Of a stretch of DNA of 64,000 bases, positions 1-8,100 are shown piece after piece. The stretch covers positions 155,101-219,100 of the forward strand of contig NZ_BMWB01000010.1 of the NCBI RefSeq assembly GCF_014651015.1, given 5' to 3'. The first letter of the stretch is position 1. The number at the start of each line of letters is the position of its first letter. This DNA is from Streptomyces xantholiticus. Lineage in GTDB: Bacteria; Actinomycetota; Actinomycetes; Streptomycetales; Streptomycetaceae. The notes under the pieces were generated by a model that did no database searches, was not told the DNA's origin, and worked only from the letters and a program-made list of their open reading frames with translations. A program made the translations under genes and the position numbers.

Positions 1-1
1 C

Positions 2-715
2 TGTGTGGAGCTCAAGGGTTCCCAGTGGTTCCTGCAGAAGGGCAAGATGATCGCCTACTACGGGCGGATCGACTTCAACGGAATCGGCCACGGCCGTCTC
101 GACCGGCTGATGCGGACGTCGTTCCACTCGCCGCTGCACGCGAGCGACTGGGTGGTGGCGGAGGGCAGCGGCAAGATGCTGCTGGCGGACCGCGCGTTCG
201 ATGTGAACTCCTTCGACCTCGATGACGGAAATCTGACGATCCGGTCCGGCAATCTGCTCGCGTACCAGCCGTCGCTGGCGCTGAAGCAGTCGATCGTGCC
301 GGGCTTTCTGACGCTGATCGGCACGGGCAAGTTCGTGGCGGCCTCGAACGGGCCGGTGGTCTTCATGGAGCCGCCGATCCGGGTGGACCCGCAGGCCCTG
401 GTGGGCTGGGCGGACTGCCCGTCCCCCTGCCACCACTACGACCACGGCTATATGACCGGGGTCATGGGCGGGGTGCGGGCACTGACCGGTTTCGGCGGGG
501 CGTCGGGCGAGGAGCACCAGTTCGAGTTCGCCGGTGCAGGTACGGTGCTGCTGCAGTCGAGCGAGGCGCTGATGCCGGAGCAGCCCACCGGGGCGGTAGG
601 TGCGGAGCCGGGCGTTCCGGGCAGCCATGGGTCGGCCGTGCCCGCCGGCGGGCACGGTTCCGCACCGCGCCTTCCCGGCCAGCTGGGGGACCTCCAGCGT
701 CGCTTCGGGCTGTGA
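2..715 (+). CDS. AIM24 family protein, 5' end cut by window
   Basis: About 237 residues are visible. The frame is open to the window edge, and the only early start is a GTG at 5, so the true N-terminus probably lies outside. The beta-rich body, with features such as GKMIAYYGRIDF, GSGKMLLAD, LLAYQPSLA and GWADCPSP, resembles AIM24/TIGR00266-type proteins. These are double-psi-barrel-like proteins common in Streptomyces, with no settled bacterial function. The last 50 residues are a low-complexity Gly/Pro/Ala tail that is probably disordered. A MarR gene follows after about 120 bp and is probably transcribed separately. The family call is by pattern and is moderately secure; the role is unknown. 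Confidence 0.7.
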   Translation, partial: CVELKGSQWFLQKGKMIAYYGRIDFNGIGHGRLDRLMRTSFHSPLHASDWVVAEGSGKMLLADRAFDVNSFDLDDGNLTIRSGNLLAYQPSLALKQSIVPGFLTLIGTGKFVAASNGPVVFMEPPIRVDPQALVGWADCPSPCHHYDHGYMTGVMGGVRALTGFGGASGEEHQFEFAGAGTVLLQSSEALMPEQPTGAVGAEPGVPGSHGSAVPAGGHGSAPRLPGQLGDLQRRFGL

Positions 716-730
716 GCGGTAGTCTGCGGA

Positions 731-792
731 GTGTGACGTCGAACGTCTGCGCCCCCGTACACCCGTTGGTGGACGAGTGCCAGACGTCACAC
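731..792. repeat. 10-bp inverted repeat upstream of marR
   Basis: GTGTGACGTC at 731-740 is exactly inverted as GACGTCACAC at 783-792, with 42 bp between. It lies between the AIM24 stop and the marR start. The long spacer makes it a poor terminator; paired regulator sites are an alternative. Confidence 0.5.
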
Positions 793-830
793 CCCCCGAC
801 TTCGTCCGCTTTTCAACTTCTTAGGTAGAA

Positions 831-842
831 TCCATATATGGA
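831..842. promoter_or_regulatory. Perfect 12-bp palindrome across the marR start codon
   Basis: TCCATATATGGA is a perfect dyad at 831-842 containing the ATG at 838. A -10-like TAGAAT lies at 826-831, so the transcript could begin at or next to the ATG (leaderless). MarR proteins commonly bind short palindromes over their own promoters, so autoregulation is inferred. Confidence 0.5.
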
Positions 843-1314
843 GACCGAGACGGCCACTCGCTGGCTGACCGATGACGAGCAGCGCACCTGGCGCACGCAT
901 CTGGAAGTCAACAAGCTGCTGATGCACCAGCTCGAGAAGGACCTCCAGCCGTTCGGCCTGACCATCAACGACTACGAGATCCTGGTCAACCTGTCCGAGT
1001 CCGCGGACCGGCGGATGCGGATGAGCGATCTCGCCGCAGCCACCCTCCAGTCCAAGAGCCGCCTCTCGCACCAGGTCACCCGTATGGAGAGCGCAGGGCT
1101 CGTCCGGCGCGCGAACTGCGAGTCGGACCGGCGCGGTCTGTACGCCGTGCTCACCGACGAGGGCGTCGCCACCATGCAGAAAGTCGCCCCGCACCATGTG
1201 GCATCGGTGCGCAAGCACTTCATCGACCTGCTGTCGCCAGAGGCACTGGCCGACCTGCGGGACTCGCTGACGCCGGTCGCCGACCACCTGCGCGGACGGC
1301 GCGGCAAGCTCTGA
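838..1314 (+). CDS. MarR family transcriptional regulator
   Basis: A 158-aa single-domain DNA-binding protein of normal MarR length. The winged helix-turn-helix spans roughly residues 50-110: MRMSDLAAATLQSKSRLSHQV is the recognition region and the wing contains the DRRGLYAVLT segment typical of the family. Such proteins are dimeric regulators, often derepressed by small ligands. The ATG at 838 is the first start, sits in a perfect palindrome and is preceded by a -10-like hexamer at a distance that suits a leaderless mRNA. The target genes are not evident. The fragments downstream are decayed, so a former target may have been lost. Confidence 0.88.
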   Translation: METETATRWLTDDEQRTWRTHLEVNKLLMHQLEKDLQPFGLTINDYEILVNLSESADRRMRMSDLAAATLQSKSRLSHQVTRMESAGLVRRANCESDRRGLYAVLTDEGVATMQKVAPHHVASVRKHFIDLLSPEALADLRDSLTPVADHLRGRRGKL

Positions 1315-1333
1315 GACCTCGTCCCTTCCCGGA

Positions 1334-1707
1334 TCAGCCACCGCCGGTCGCGTCCGGCAGGGCAGCTCGAAGAGCGCCCCGCCGGACGCCGAACGGCCGA
1401 CCGTGAGCGTCCCTGGTGTGGGCGTCGCCGAGCCGTATGAACCGTTCGAAGATCCGCTCCCGCTCCTGCTCCGGCACACCCGGCCCGTCGTCCGCGACGG
1501 CCGGCACGATCCGGCCGTCCTTCTCGCGTACGGAGACGGTCACCGGAGGGCCGTGTGACGCTGGGCGTTGTCGAGCAGATTGCCGACGACACGCGCCGGC
1601 CGGCTGCGCGAACCGGCCACCTGGCGCCCCTCGGCCGCTGTCACCTCGACCGGTAGCAGACGGTCACCGCCCCGGCGGGCCACCACTTCGTCAGCAGCTG
1701 CGCGGGA
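1334..1707 (-). pseudogene. Remnant of a sensor histidine kinase C-terminal half
   Basis: Read on the minus strand, two neighbouring frames join into the catalytic part of a histidine kinase. One frame carries ARVVGNLLDNAQRH (N box). The next frame carries VSVREKDGRIVPAVADDGPGVP (G1 box region) and ERERIFERFIRLGDAHTRD (F box). At least one frameshift separates the N box from the G boxes, and another lies near 1690. The sensor and dimerisation domains are absent. It is a decayed gene, not a functional kinase. It lies back to back with a PepSY remnant. Confidence 0.7.
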
Positions 1708-1747
1708 TCCGGCAGCGTCGGCCCCGGCCAGGACGACGACCGGGAAC

Positions 1748-1965
1748 GACGACGGCCGTGCCGTACTGCGCGCCGCGCCGGTGGACGCCCGCGAAGCGGC
1801 GGAGGCAGCGCTGAAGGCGCACCCCGGCGTGAGGGTGACGCCGGTCGACTTCGACGACGACCATGCCACCGCGGCTCACTGGGAGGTCGAGTTCCGTGAC
1901 GGCGACCGCGAGAGGTGACGGTCGACGCGACGACGGCGGCGGTGACATGACGGACGAGCCCGCGA
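1748..1965 (+). pseudogene. Remnant of a PepSY-domain gene
   Basis: The plus strand reads DAREAAEAALKAHPGVRVTP, then VDFDDDHATAAHWEVEFRDG, which is a PepSY-like repeat. It is followed by a stop, after which VTVDATTAAV continues in a shifted frame. No signal peptide or N-terminal half is present. PepSY secreted proteins often neighbour two-component systems, which fits the adjacent divergent kinase fragment. Both genes appear to have lost their 5' halves in one event between about 1700 and 1748. Confidence 0.6.
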
Positions 1966-2220
1966 AAGACTGATGCGGGGCTTTCCCCACCCCGCCCCGT
2001 CCCGAGCCGGGGGCGCTGCCCCCGGCCGCGCCTCCAACGCCGACGCGGCTGGAATGTGCGCCCGTGAGCGGGACGGTTTTTCCGAAGTGAACATTCCTGC
2101 CGCCCGGTACCTCCCACGGCTGTCAGACCGTGGGGAAGCCGGAGGCCACCGCACGAAGCGCGCAGCGGGGGCCGGGCGAAGCCCCGGTTCCGGAGGGCGG
2201 GGAGGGACAAAGACCCCCGC
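1966..2220. other. Intergenic DNA, no gene seen
   Basis: GC-rich spacer with short self-complementary G/C runs, between the PepSY remnant and the meaB stop. No supported reading frame, tRNA or convincing promoter was found. Confidence 0.5.
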
Positions 2221-3177
2221 CTACGACTGCGTCAGGCCCGCGACCAGTTCGTCCGCCGCCCGGTACGGGTCCAGTTCGCCCGCGACGATGCGCTCCGCCA
2301 GCGCATCCAGGCGACGGTCACCGTGCAGGTCGCCGATGCGTTCACGCAGCGCCGTGACCGCGATCGTCTCGACCTCCGTGGCCGCCCGCCGGGCCCGGCG
2401 CTCCCCGAGGATGCCGTGCTCCTCCATCCAGGCCCGGTGCTTCTCCAGTGCCTCGACGACCTCGTCGATGCCCTCGCCCCGCGCGGCGACCGTCTTCACG
2501 ATCGGCGGGCGCCAGTCGCCGGGCCCGCGGGCCTCGCCGAGGCCCAGCATGTGGTTGAGCTCGCGGGCCGTGGCGTCTGCGCCGTCCCGGTCGGCCTTGT
2601 TCACGACGTACACGTCGCCGATCTCGAGGATCCCCGCCTTCGCGGCCTGGATGCCGTCGCCCATGCCGGGCGCGAGCAGCACCACGGAGGTGTCGGCCTG
2701 GGAGGCGATCTCCACCTCCGACTGGCCGACGCCCACCGTCTCGACGAGGATCACGTCGCAGCCGGCCGCGTCGAGAACGCGGATGGCCTGTGGTGCCGAC
2801 CACGCCAGACCGCCCAGGTGGCCGCGGGTGGCCATGGAGCGGATGTAGACGCCCGGGTCGGAGGCGTGCTCCGACATACGGACGCGGTCACCGAGCAGCG
2901 CCCCACCGGAGAACGGCGAGGACGGGTCGACGGCGAGGACGCCGACCCGCTTGCCGGCCTTCCGGTAGGCGGTCACAAGGGCGGAGGTGGACGTGGACTT
3001 GCCGACGCCGGGCGAGCCCGTCAGCCCCACCACGTACGCGCCGCCGGTCAACGGCGCGAGCGCCGCCATGACCTCACGGAGCTGTGGCGACGCCCCTTCC
3101 ACGAGTGAGATCAGCCGGGCCACGGCCCTCGGCCGGCCTTCCCTCGCCTGGGCGACCAGCTCGGGGACGTCCACCAT
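2221..3177 (-). CDS. meaB: Methylmalonyl-CoA mutase-associated GTPase MeaB
   Basis: A 318-aa G3E-type P-loop GTPase that protects and loads adenosylcobalamin into methylmalonyl-CoA mutase (the ArgK/MeaB family). Walker A is GSPGVGKS (about residues 54-61). VDPSSPFSGGALLGDR, ETVGVGQSE and the base-specificity motif NKAD follow in the expected order, and a C-terminal dimerisation arm is present. The ATG at 3177 is chosen because GGAG lies 8-9 nt upstream; an upstream extension is Arg-rich and unlike the family. It lies 26 bp after the acetyl-CoA acetyltransferase gene and is probably co-transcribed with it. The epimerase of the same pathway is divergent nearby. The mutase itself is not in the window. 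Confidence 0.95.
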   Translation of the reverse strand: MVDVPELVAQAREGRPRAVARLISLVEGASPQLREVMAALAPLTGGAYVVGLTGSPGVGKSTSTSALVTAYRKAGKRVGVLAVDPSSPFSGGALLGDRVRMSEHASDPGVYIRSMATRGHLGGLAWSAPQAIRVLDAAGCDVILVETVGVGQSEVEIASQADTSVVLLAPGMGDGIQAAKAGILEIGDVYVVNKADRDGADATARELNHMLGLGEARGPGDWRPPIVKTVAARGEGIDEVVEALEKHRAWMEEHGILGERRARRAATEVETIAVTALRERIGDLHGDRRLDALAERIVAGELDPYRAADELVAGLTQS

Positions 3178-3203
3178 CGTGCTGCTCCGATCCTCGTCGA
3201 CTA

Positions 3204-4406
3204 CTACTTGCCCGGGACGCGGACGATCAACGCGTCGCCCTGACCGCCGCCGCCGCACAGCGCCGCCGCGCCGACGCCGCCGCCGCGGCGCTTGAGCTCC
3301 AGCGCCAGGTGGAGCACCACGCGCGCGCCCGACATGCCGATGGGGTGGCCGAGCGCGATCGCGCCACCGTTCACGTTCACCTTTTCCGGTGTGACGCCGA
3401 GGTCCTTCATTGACTGGTGGGCGACGGCCGCGAACGCCTCGTTGATCTCGATCAGGTCCAGATCGGAGACGTCAAGACCCTCCTTCTTCAGCGCGTGCCG
3501 GATGGCGTTGGAGGGCTGCGACTGGAGCGAGTTGTCCGGTCCGGCCACATTGCCGTGGGCGCCGATCTCGGCGATCCACTGGAGGCCGAGCTCCTCGGCC
3601 TTGGCCTTGCTCATGACGACGACCGCGGCGGCGCCGTCGGAGATCTGCGAGGACGTGCCGGCGGTGATGGTGCCGTCCTTGGCGAACGCGGGGCGCAGCT
3701 TGCCGAGCGACTCGGCGGTCGTCTCCGCGCGGATGCCCTCGTCCTTGGAGAACAGGATCGGGTCGCCCTTGCGCTGCGGGATCTCGACGGGCGTGATCTC
3801 CGCCTCGAAGATGCCGTTCTTCTGGGCGGCGGCAGCGCGCTGGTGGGAGAGCGCGGCGATCTCGTCCTGGACGTCGCGCGGGATGCCGAGCCGGGTGTTG
3901 TGCTTCTCCGTCGACTCGCCCATCGCGACGTTCTCGAAGGAATCGGTCAGGCCGTCGTGGGCCATCGCGTCGAGCATCTCGATCGCACCGTACTTGTAGC
4001 CCTCGCGGGACTTCGGCAGCAGGTGCGGCGCGTTGGTCATGGACTCCTGGCCGCCGGCGACGACGATGTCGAATTCGCCGGCGCGGATCAGCTGGTCGGC
4101 GAGGGCGATGGCGTCCAGGCCGGACAGACACACCTTGTTGATCGTGAGCGCCGGGACGTTCATCGGAATGCCCGCCTTGACGGCCGCCTGGCGTGCCGGG
4201 ATCTGCCCCGCGCCGGCCTGGAGCACCTGGCCCATGATCACGTACTGCACCTGATCGCCGCCGATGCCGGCCCGGTCGAGCGCGGCCTTGATGGCGAAGC
4301 CGCCGAGGTCGGCGCCGGAGAAGGACTTGAGCGAGCCGAGCAGGCGGCCCATGGGCGTACGGGCTCCCGCGACGATCACGGAGGTGTTACCGGGCGTTCC
4401 TGACAT
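3204..4406 (-). CDS. Acetyl-CoA C-acetyltransferase (thiolase)
   Basis: A 400-aa thiolase II, full length, that condenses two acetyl-CoA to acetoacetyl-CoA or runs in reverse. The nucleophilic Cys is in NKVCLSG (about residue 93). The active-site His is in GGAIALGHPIG and the second catalytic Cys is in ALCGGGGQGDA near the C-terminus, so all catalytic motifs are present. The ATG at 4406 has AAAGGGGA about 9 nt upstream. meaB follows, and a methylmalonyl-CoA epimerase is divergent, which suggests a role in balancing acetyl/acetoacetyl-CoA with propionyl/methylmalonyl-CoA pools. Those pools supply extender units for polyketides in Streptomyces (inference). Confidence 0.94.
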   Translation of the reverse strand: MSGTPGNTSVIVAGARTPMGRLLGSLKSFSGADLGGFAIKAALDRAGIGGDQVQYVIMGQVLQAGAGQIPARQAAVKAGIPMNVPALTINKVCLSGLDAIALADQLIRAGEFDIVVAGGQESMTNAPHLLPKSREGYKYGAIEMLDAMAHDGLTDSFENVAMGESTEKHNTRLGIPRDVQDEIAALSHQRAAAAQKNGIFEAEITPVEIPQRKGDPILFSKDEGIRAETTAESLGKLRPAFAKDGTITAGTSSQISDGAAAVVVMSKAKAEELGLQWIAEIGAHGNVAGPDNSLQSQPSNAIRHALKKEGLDVSDLDLIEINEAFAAVAHQSMKDLGVTPEKVNVNGGAIALGHPIGMSGARVVLHLALELKRRGGGVGAAALCGGGGQGDALIVRVPGK

Positions 4407-4550
4407 GAGGACGATCCCCTTTCAGCCGCGGCTGAGGAGTGAACGAGGGTTTACTCAAATGTACTGAGCGGTACTGCTCCGGGTCACCGGGCGAATGGTG
4501 TGATCGCGCGCACGTTGCGTAACCACCCCTGGTAGCGCTGCACTGGTCGA

Positions 4551-4979
4551 ATGCTGACGCGAATCGACCACATCGGGATCGCCTGCTTCGACCTCGACAA
4601 GACTGTCGAGTTCTACCGGGCCACGTACGGCTTCGAGGTGTTCCACTCCGAGGTCAACGAGGAGCAGGGCGTACGGGAAGCCATGCTCAAGATCAATGAG
4701 ACGTCCGACGGCGGCGCCTCCTACCTCCAGCTCCTGGAACCCACCCGCGAGGACTCCGCGGTGGGGAAGTGGCTGGCCAAGAACGGGGAGGGCGTCCACC
4801 ACATCGCCTTCGGCACCGCAGACGTGGACGCGGACGCGCAGGACATCCGCGACAAGGGCGTACGGGTGCTGTACGACGAACCGCGTATCGGTTCCATGGG
4901 CTCGCGGATCACCTTCCTCCACCCCAAGGACTGCCACGGCGTACTCACCGAACTCGTCACGTCTGCAACGGAGCACTGA
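4551..4979 (+). CDS. mce: Methylmalonyl-CoA epimerase
   Basis: A 142-aa vicinal-oxygen-chelate fold enzyme interconverting (2R)- and (2S)-methylmalonyl-CoA. Two beta-alpha-beta modules are visible. Metal ligands fit His in RIDHIGIA, Gln in YLQLLEP, His in VHHIAFG and the terminal Glu in VLTELV. The length is typical. It is divergent from the thiolase-meaB pair, with a 144-bp shared upstream region. Together these suggest a propionate/methylmalonate module. The stop is immediately followed by the probable scy promoter. Confidence 0.94.
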   Translation: MLTRIDHIGIACFDLDKTVEFYRATYGFEVFHSEVNEEQGVREAMLKINETSDGGASYLQLLEPTREDSAVGKWLAKNGEGVHHIAFGTADVDADAQDIRDKGVRVLYDEPRIGSMGSRITFLHPKDCHGVLTELVTSATEH

Positions 4980-5022
4980 CCTGAGGATTCCCGGCCCGGT
5001 AGAGTGGGCTGTTCCGGGCCGG
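4977..5022 (+). promoter_or_regulatory. Candidate scy promoter overlapping a GC hairpin
   Basis: TGACCT (4977-4982), a 17-bp spacer and TAGAGT (5000-5005) make a sigma-70-like promoter starting on the mce stop. CCGGCCCGG (4991-4999) pairs with CCGGGCCGG (5014-5022) around the -10. The hairpin could be the mce terminator. Both readings are inferred from sequence only. Confidence 0.4.
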
Positions 5023-5145
5023 GGCCGGGTCGGGGCCGTGCCGCGTCTCCGTCGTTGATCTGTCACCATTCCCCGGGGGGCCGTTCGCCGGCGAACGGTG
5101 CTCGTTTGGAGACAGTTGCGACCAGGGGACGGATGGGACCGCGCA

Positions 5146-8100
5146 GTGCGGGGCTACGAACGCCAGGAGAGCCACCGAGCTGACGACGACCACCTCTCGC
5201 GGTTCGAGGCCGAGATGGACCGGCTGAAGACCGAGCGGGAGAAGGCCGTCCAGCATGCCGAGGACCTCGGCTACCAGGTCGAGGTATTGCGTGCCAAGCT
5301 CCACGAGGCACGGCGGAGTCTCGCCTCCCGTCCGGCCTACGACAGCGCCGACATCGGCTACCAGGCCGAGCAGTTGCTGCGGAACGCGCAGATCCAGGCC
5401 GACCAGCTCCGCCAGGACGCGGAGCGCGAGCTGCGCGAGGTGCGGGCTCAGACCCAGCGCATCCTTCAGGAGCACGCCGAGCATCAGGCGAGGCTCCAGG
5501 CCGAACTGCACGCGGAAGCCGTGCAGCGCAGACAGCGTCTCGACCAGGAGCTGGCCGAGCGCCGCCAGACCGTCGAGTCGCACGTCAACGAGAACGTCGC
5601 ATGGGCCGAGCAGTTGCGCGCCCGCAGCGAGTCGCAGGCCCACCGGCTGCTGGAGGAGTCCCGCGCCGAGGCCGAGCAGGCGCTCGCGGCCGCGCGCGCC
5701 GAGGCCGCCCGTATCGCCGAGGAGGCCCGCAGGCGGCTCGGCAGCGAGGCGGAGACCGCCCGCGCGGAGGCCGAGGCGATCCTGCTGCGCGCCCGCAAGG
5801 ACGCCGAGCGGCTGCTGAACGCCGCGTCCAACCAGGCGCAGGAGGCCGCCACCCACGCCGAGCAGCTGCGTTCCTCCACCACCGCAGAGTCCGGCCAGGC
5901 CCGCCAGCAGGCCGCGGAGCTCAGCCGTGCGGCCGAGCAGCGGATGCAGGAGGCCGAGGAGAAGCTGCGCGAGGCGCGCGCCGAGTCGGAGAAGCTCCTC
6001 TCGGAGGCCAAGGAGTCGGCGGCCAAGCAGCTTTCGTCGGCCGAGTCCGTCAACGAGCAGCGCACCCGTACGGCCAAGGCGCAGATCGCGCGGCTCGTCG
6101 AAGAGGCGACCAAGGAGTCGGAGACCCTCAAGGCGGAGGCGGAGCAGGCGCTCGCCGACGCCCGCGCCGAGGCGGAGAAGTTGGTCGCCGCCGCGACCGA
6201 GAAGGCCAGGGCCGCCGTCGCCGAGGACTCCGCCGCGGCACTCGCGAAGGCCGCCCGCACCGCGGAGGAAGTACTGACCAAGGCGTCGGAGGACGCCAAG
6301 GCCACCACCCGCGCGGCGAGCGAGGAGGCCGAGCGGATCAAGCGCGAGGCCGAGGCCGAGGCGGACCGGCTGCGCGGCGAGGCCGCGGAGCAGGCGGACC
6401 AGCTCAAGGGCGCGGCCAAGGACGACACCAAGGAGTACCGCGCCAAGACGGTCGAGCTCCAGGAGGAGGCCCGTCGGCTGCGCGGGGAGGCCGAGCAGCT
6501 GCGCGCGGAGGCGGTCGCCGAGGGCGAGCGGATCCGCGGCGAGGCCCGCCGTGAGGCCGTCCAGCAGATCGAGGAGGCGGCGAGCACCGCTGAGGAGCTG
6601 CTGAACAAGGCACGCACCGACGCCGACGAACTGCGGTCGAAGGCGACCGGCGACAGCGAGAAGGTTCGTACGGAGGCGATCGAGCGCGCCACGACCCTGC
6701 GCAAGCAGGCCGAGGAGACGCTGGAGCGCACCCGCGCGGAGGCCGAACGGCTGCGCGCGGAGGCGGAGGAGCAGGCCGACGGAGTACGGCAGGCCGCGGA
6801 GGCGGCCGCGGCCGAACTGCGCGAGGGCACCGAGCGTGGCATAGCGGCCCGTCAGGCGGATGCGGCCGAGGAGCTGACCCGGCTGCACACCGAGGCTCAG
6901 GCACGGCTCACCGCCGCGGAGGAGCGGCTGGCCGAGGCACGCGCCGAGGGCGAGCAGATCCGTCGCGAAGCGGCGGAGGAGACCGAGCGGCTACGGGCGG
7001 AGGCCGGTGAGCGGCTGCGGGCGCTCCAGGAACAGGCCGAGCAGGAGGCGCAGCGGCTGCGCACCGAGGCCGCCGCGGACGCGTCCGCGGCCCGCGCGGA
7101 GGCCGAGGCCGTCGCCGTACGGCTGCACAGCGACGCCGCCACGGAGGCCGAGCGGCTGCGCACCGAGGCCCAGGAGACCGCCGACCGGGTACGGGCGGAG
7201 GCGGCAGCCGCCGCAGAACGGGTGGGAACGGAGGCCGCGGAGGCGCTGGCAGCCGCCCAGGAGGAAGCGGTCCGCCGCCGCCGGGAGGCCGAGGAGACCC
7301 TCGACTCGGCGCGCGCGGAGGCCGGTCAGGAGCGCGAGCGGGCCCGCGAGCAGAGCGAGGAGTTGCTGGCGTCCGCCCGCAAGCGGGTCGAGGAGGCGCA
7401 GACCGAGGCGCAACGGCTGGTCGAGGAGGCCGACCGGCGTGCCACCGAGATGGTGGTCTCCGCCGAGCAGACGGCGCAGCAGGTACGGGACTCCGTGAAC
7501 GGGCTGCAGGAGCAGGCCGAGCAGGAGATCGCCGGGCTGCGCAGCGCCGCCGAGCACTCGGCCGAGCGCACCAGGACCGAGGCGCAGGAGGAGGCCGACC
7601 GGGTCCGCGCCGACGCGTACGCGGAGCGGGAGCGGGCCGCGGAGGACGCGGGCCGGCTCCGGGCCAGGGCCCAGGAGGAGACGGACGCCGCGCAAGCGCT
7701 CGCCGAGCGGACCGTCACGGAGGCGATCACCGAGGCGGACCGGCTGCGGGTGGACACCGCCGAGTACGTCCAGCGGATGCGCACGGATGCGGCGGACGCC
7801 CTCGCGTCCGCCGAGCAGGACGCGGCACGGACCCGCGCGGAGGCCCGCGCGGACGCCAACCGGATCCGTTCGGAGGCGGCCGAGCAGGCGGACCTGCTGA
7901 TCAGCGAGGCCACGAGCGAGAGCGAGCGGCTGCGCACCGAGGCGGCGGCGCTGCGTGCCTCTGCCGACGCGGACGCGACGCGGCTGCTCACCGAGGCCGA
8001 GCAGATCAAGGTGGACGGCGAGGCCGAGATCGAGCAGATGCGGGCGGCCGTGCGGGCCGACCGCGAGCAGGTGCTCGACGAGGCACGGCAGGCGGCGGAC

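Noticed and set aside
4957..6888. A 643-codon minus-strand frame opposite scy
   Set aside because: Leu/Gly-rich shadow created by the Ala/Glu/Arg codons of the scy coiled coil. No start signal or family resemblance.
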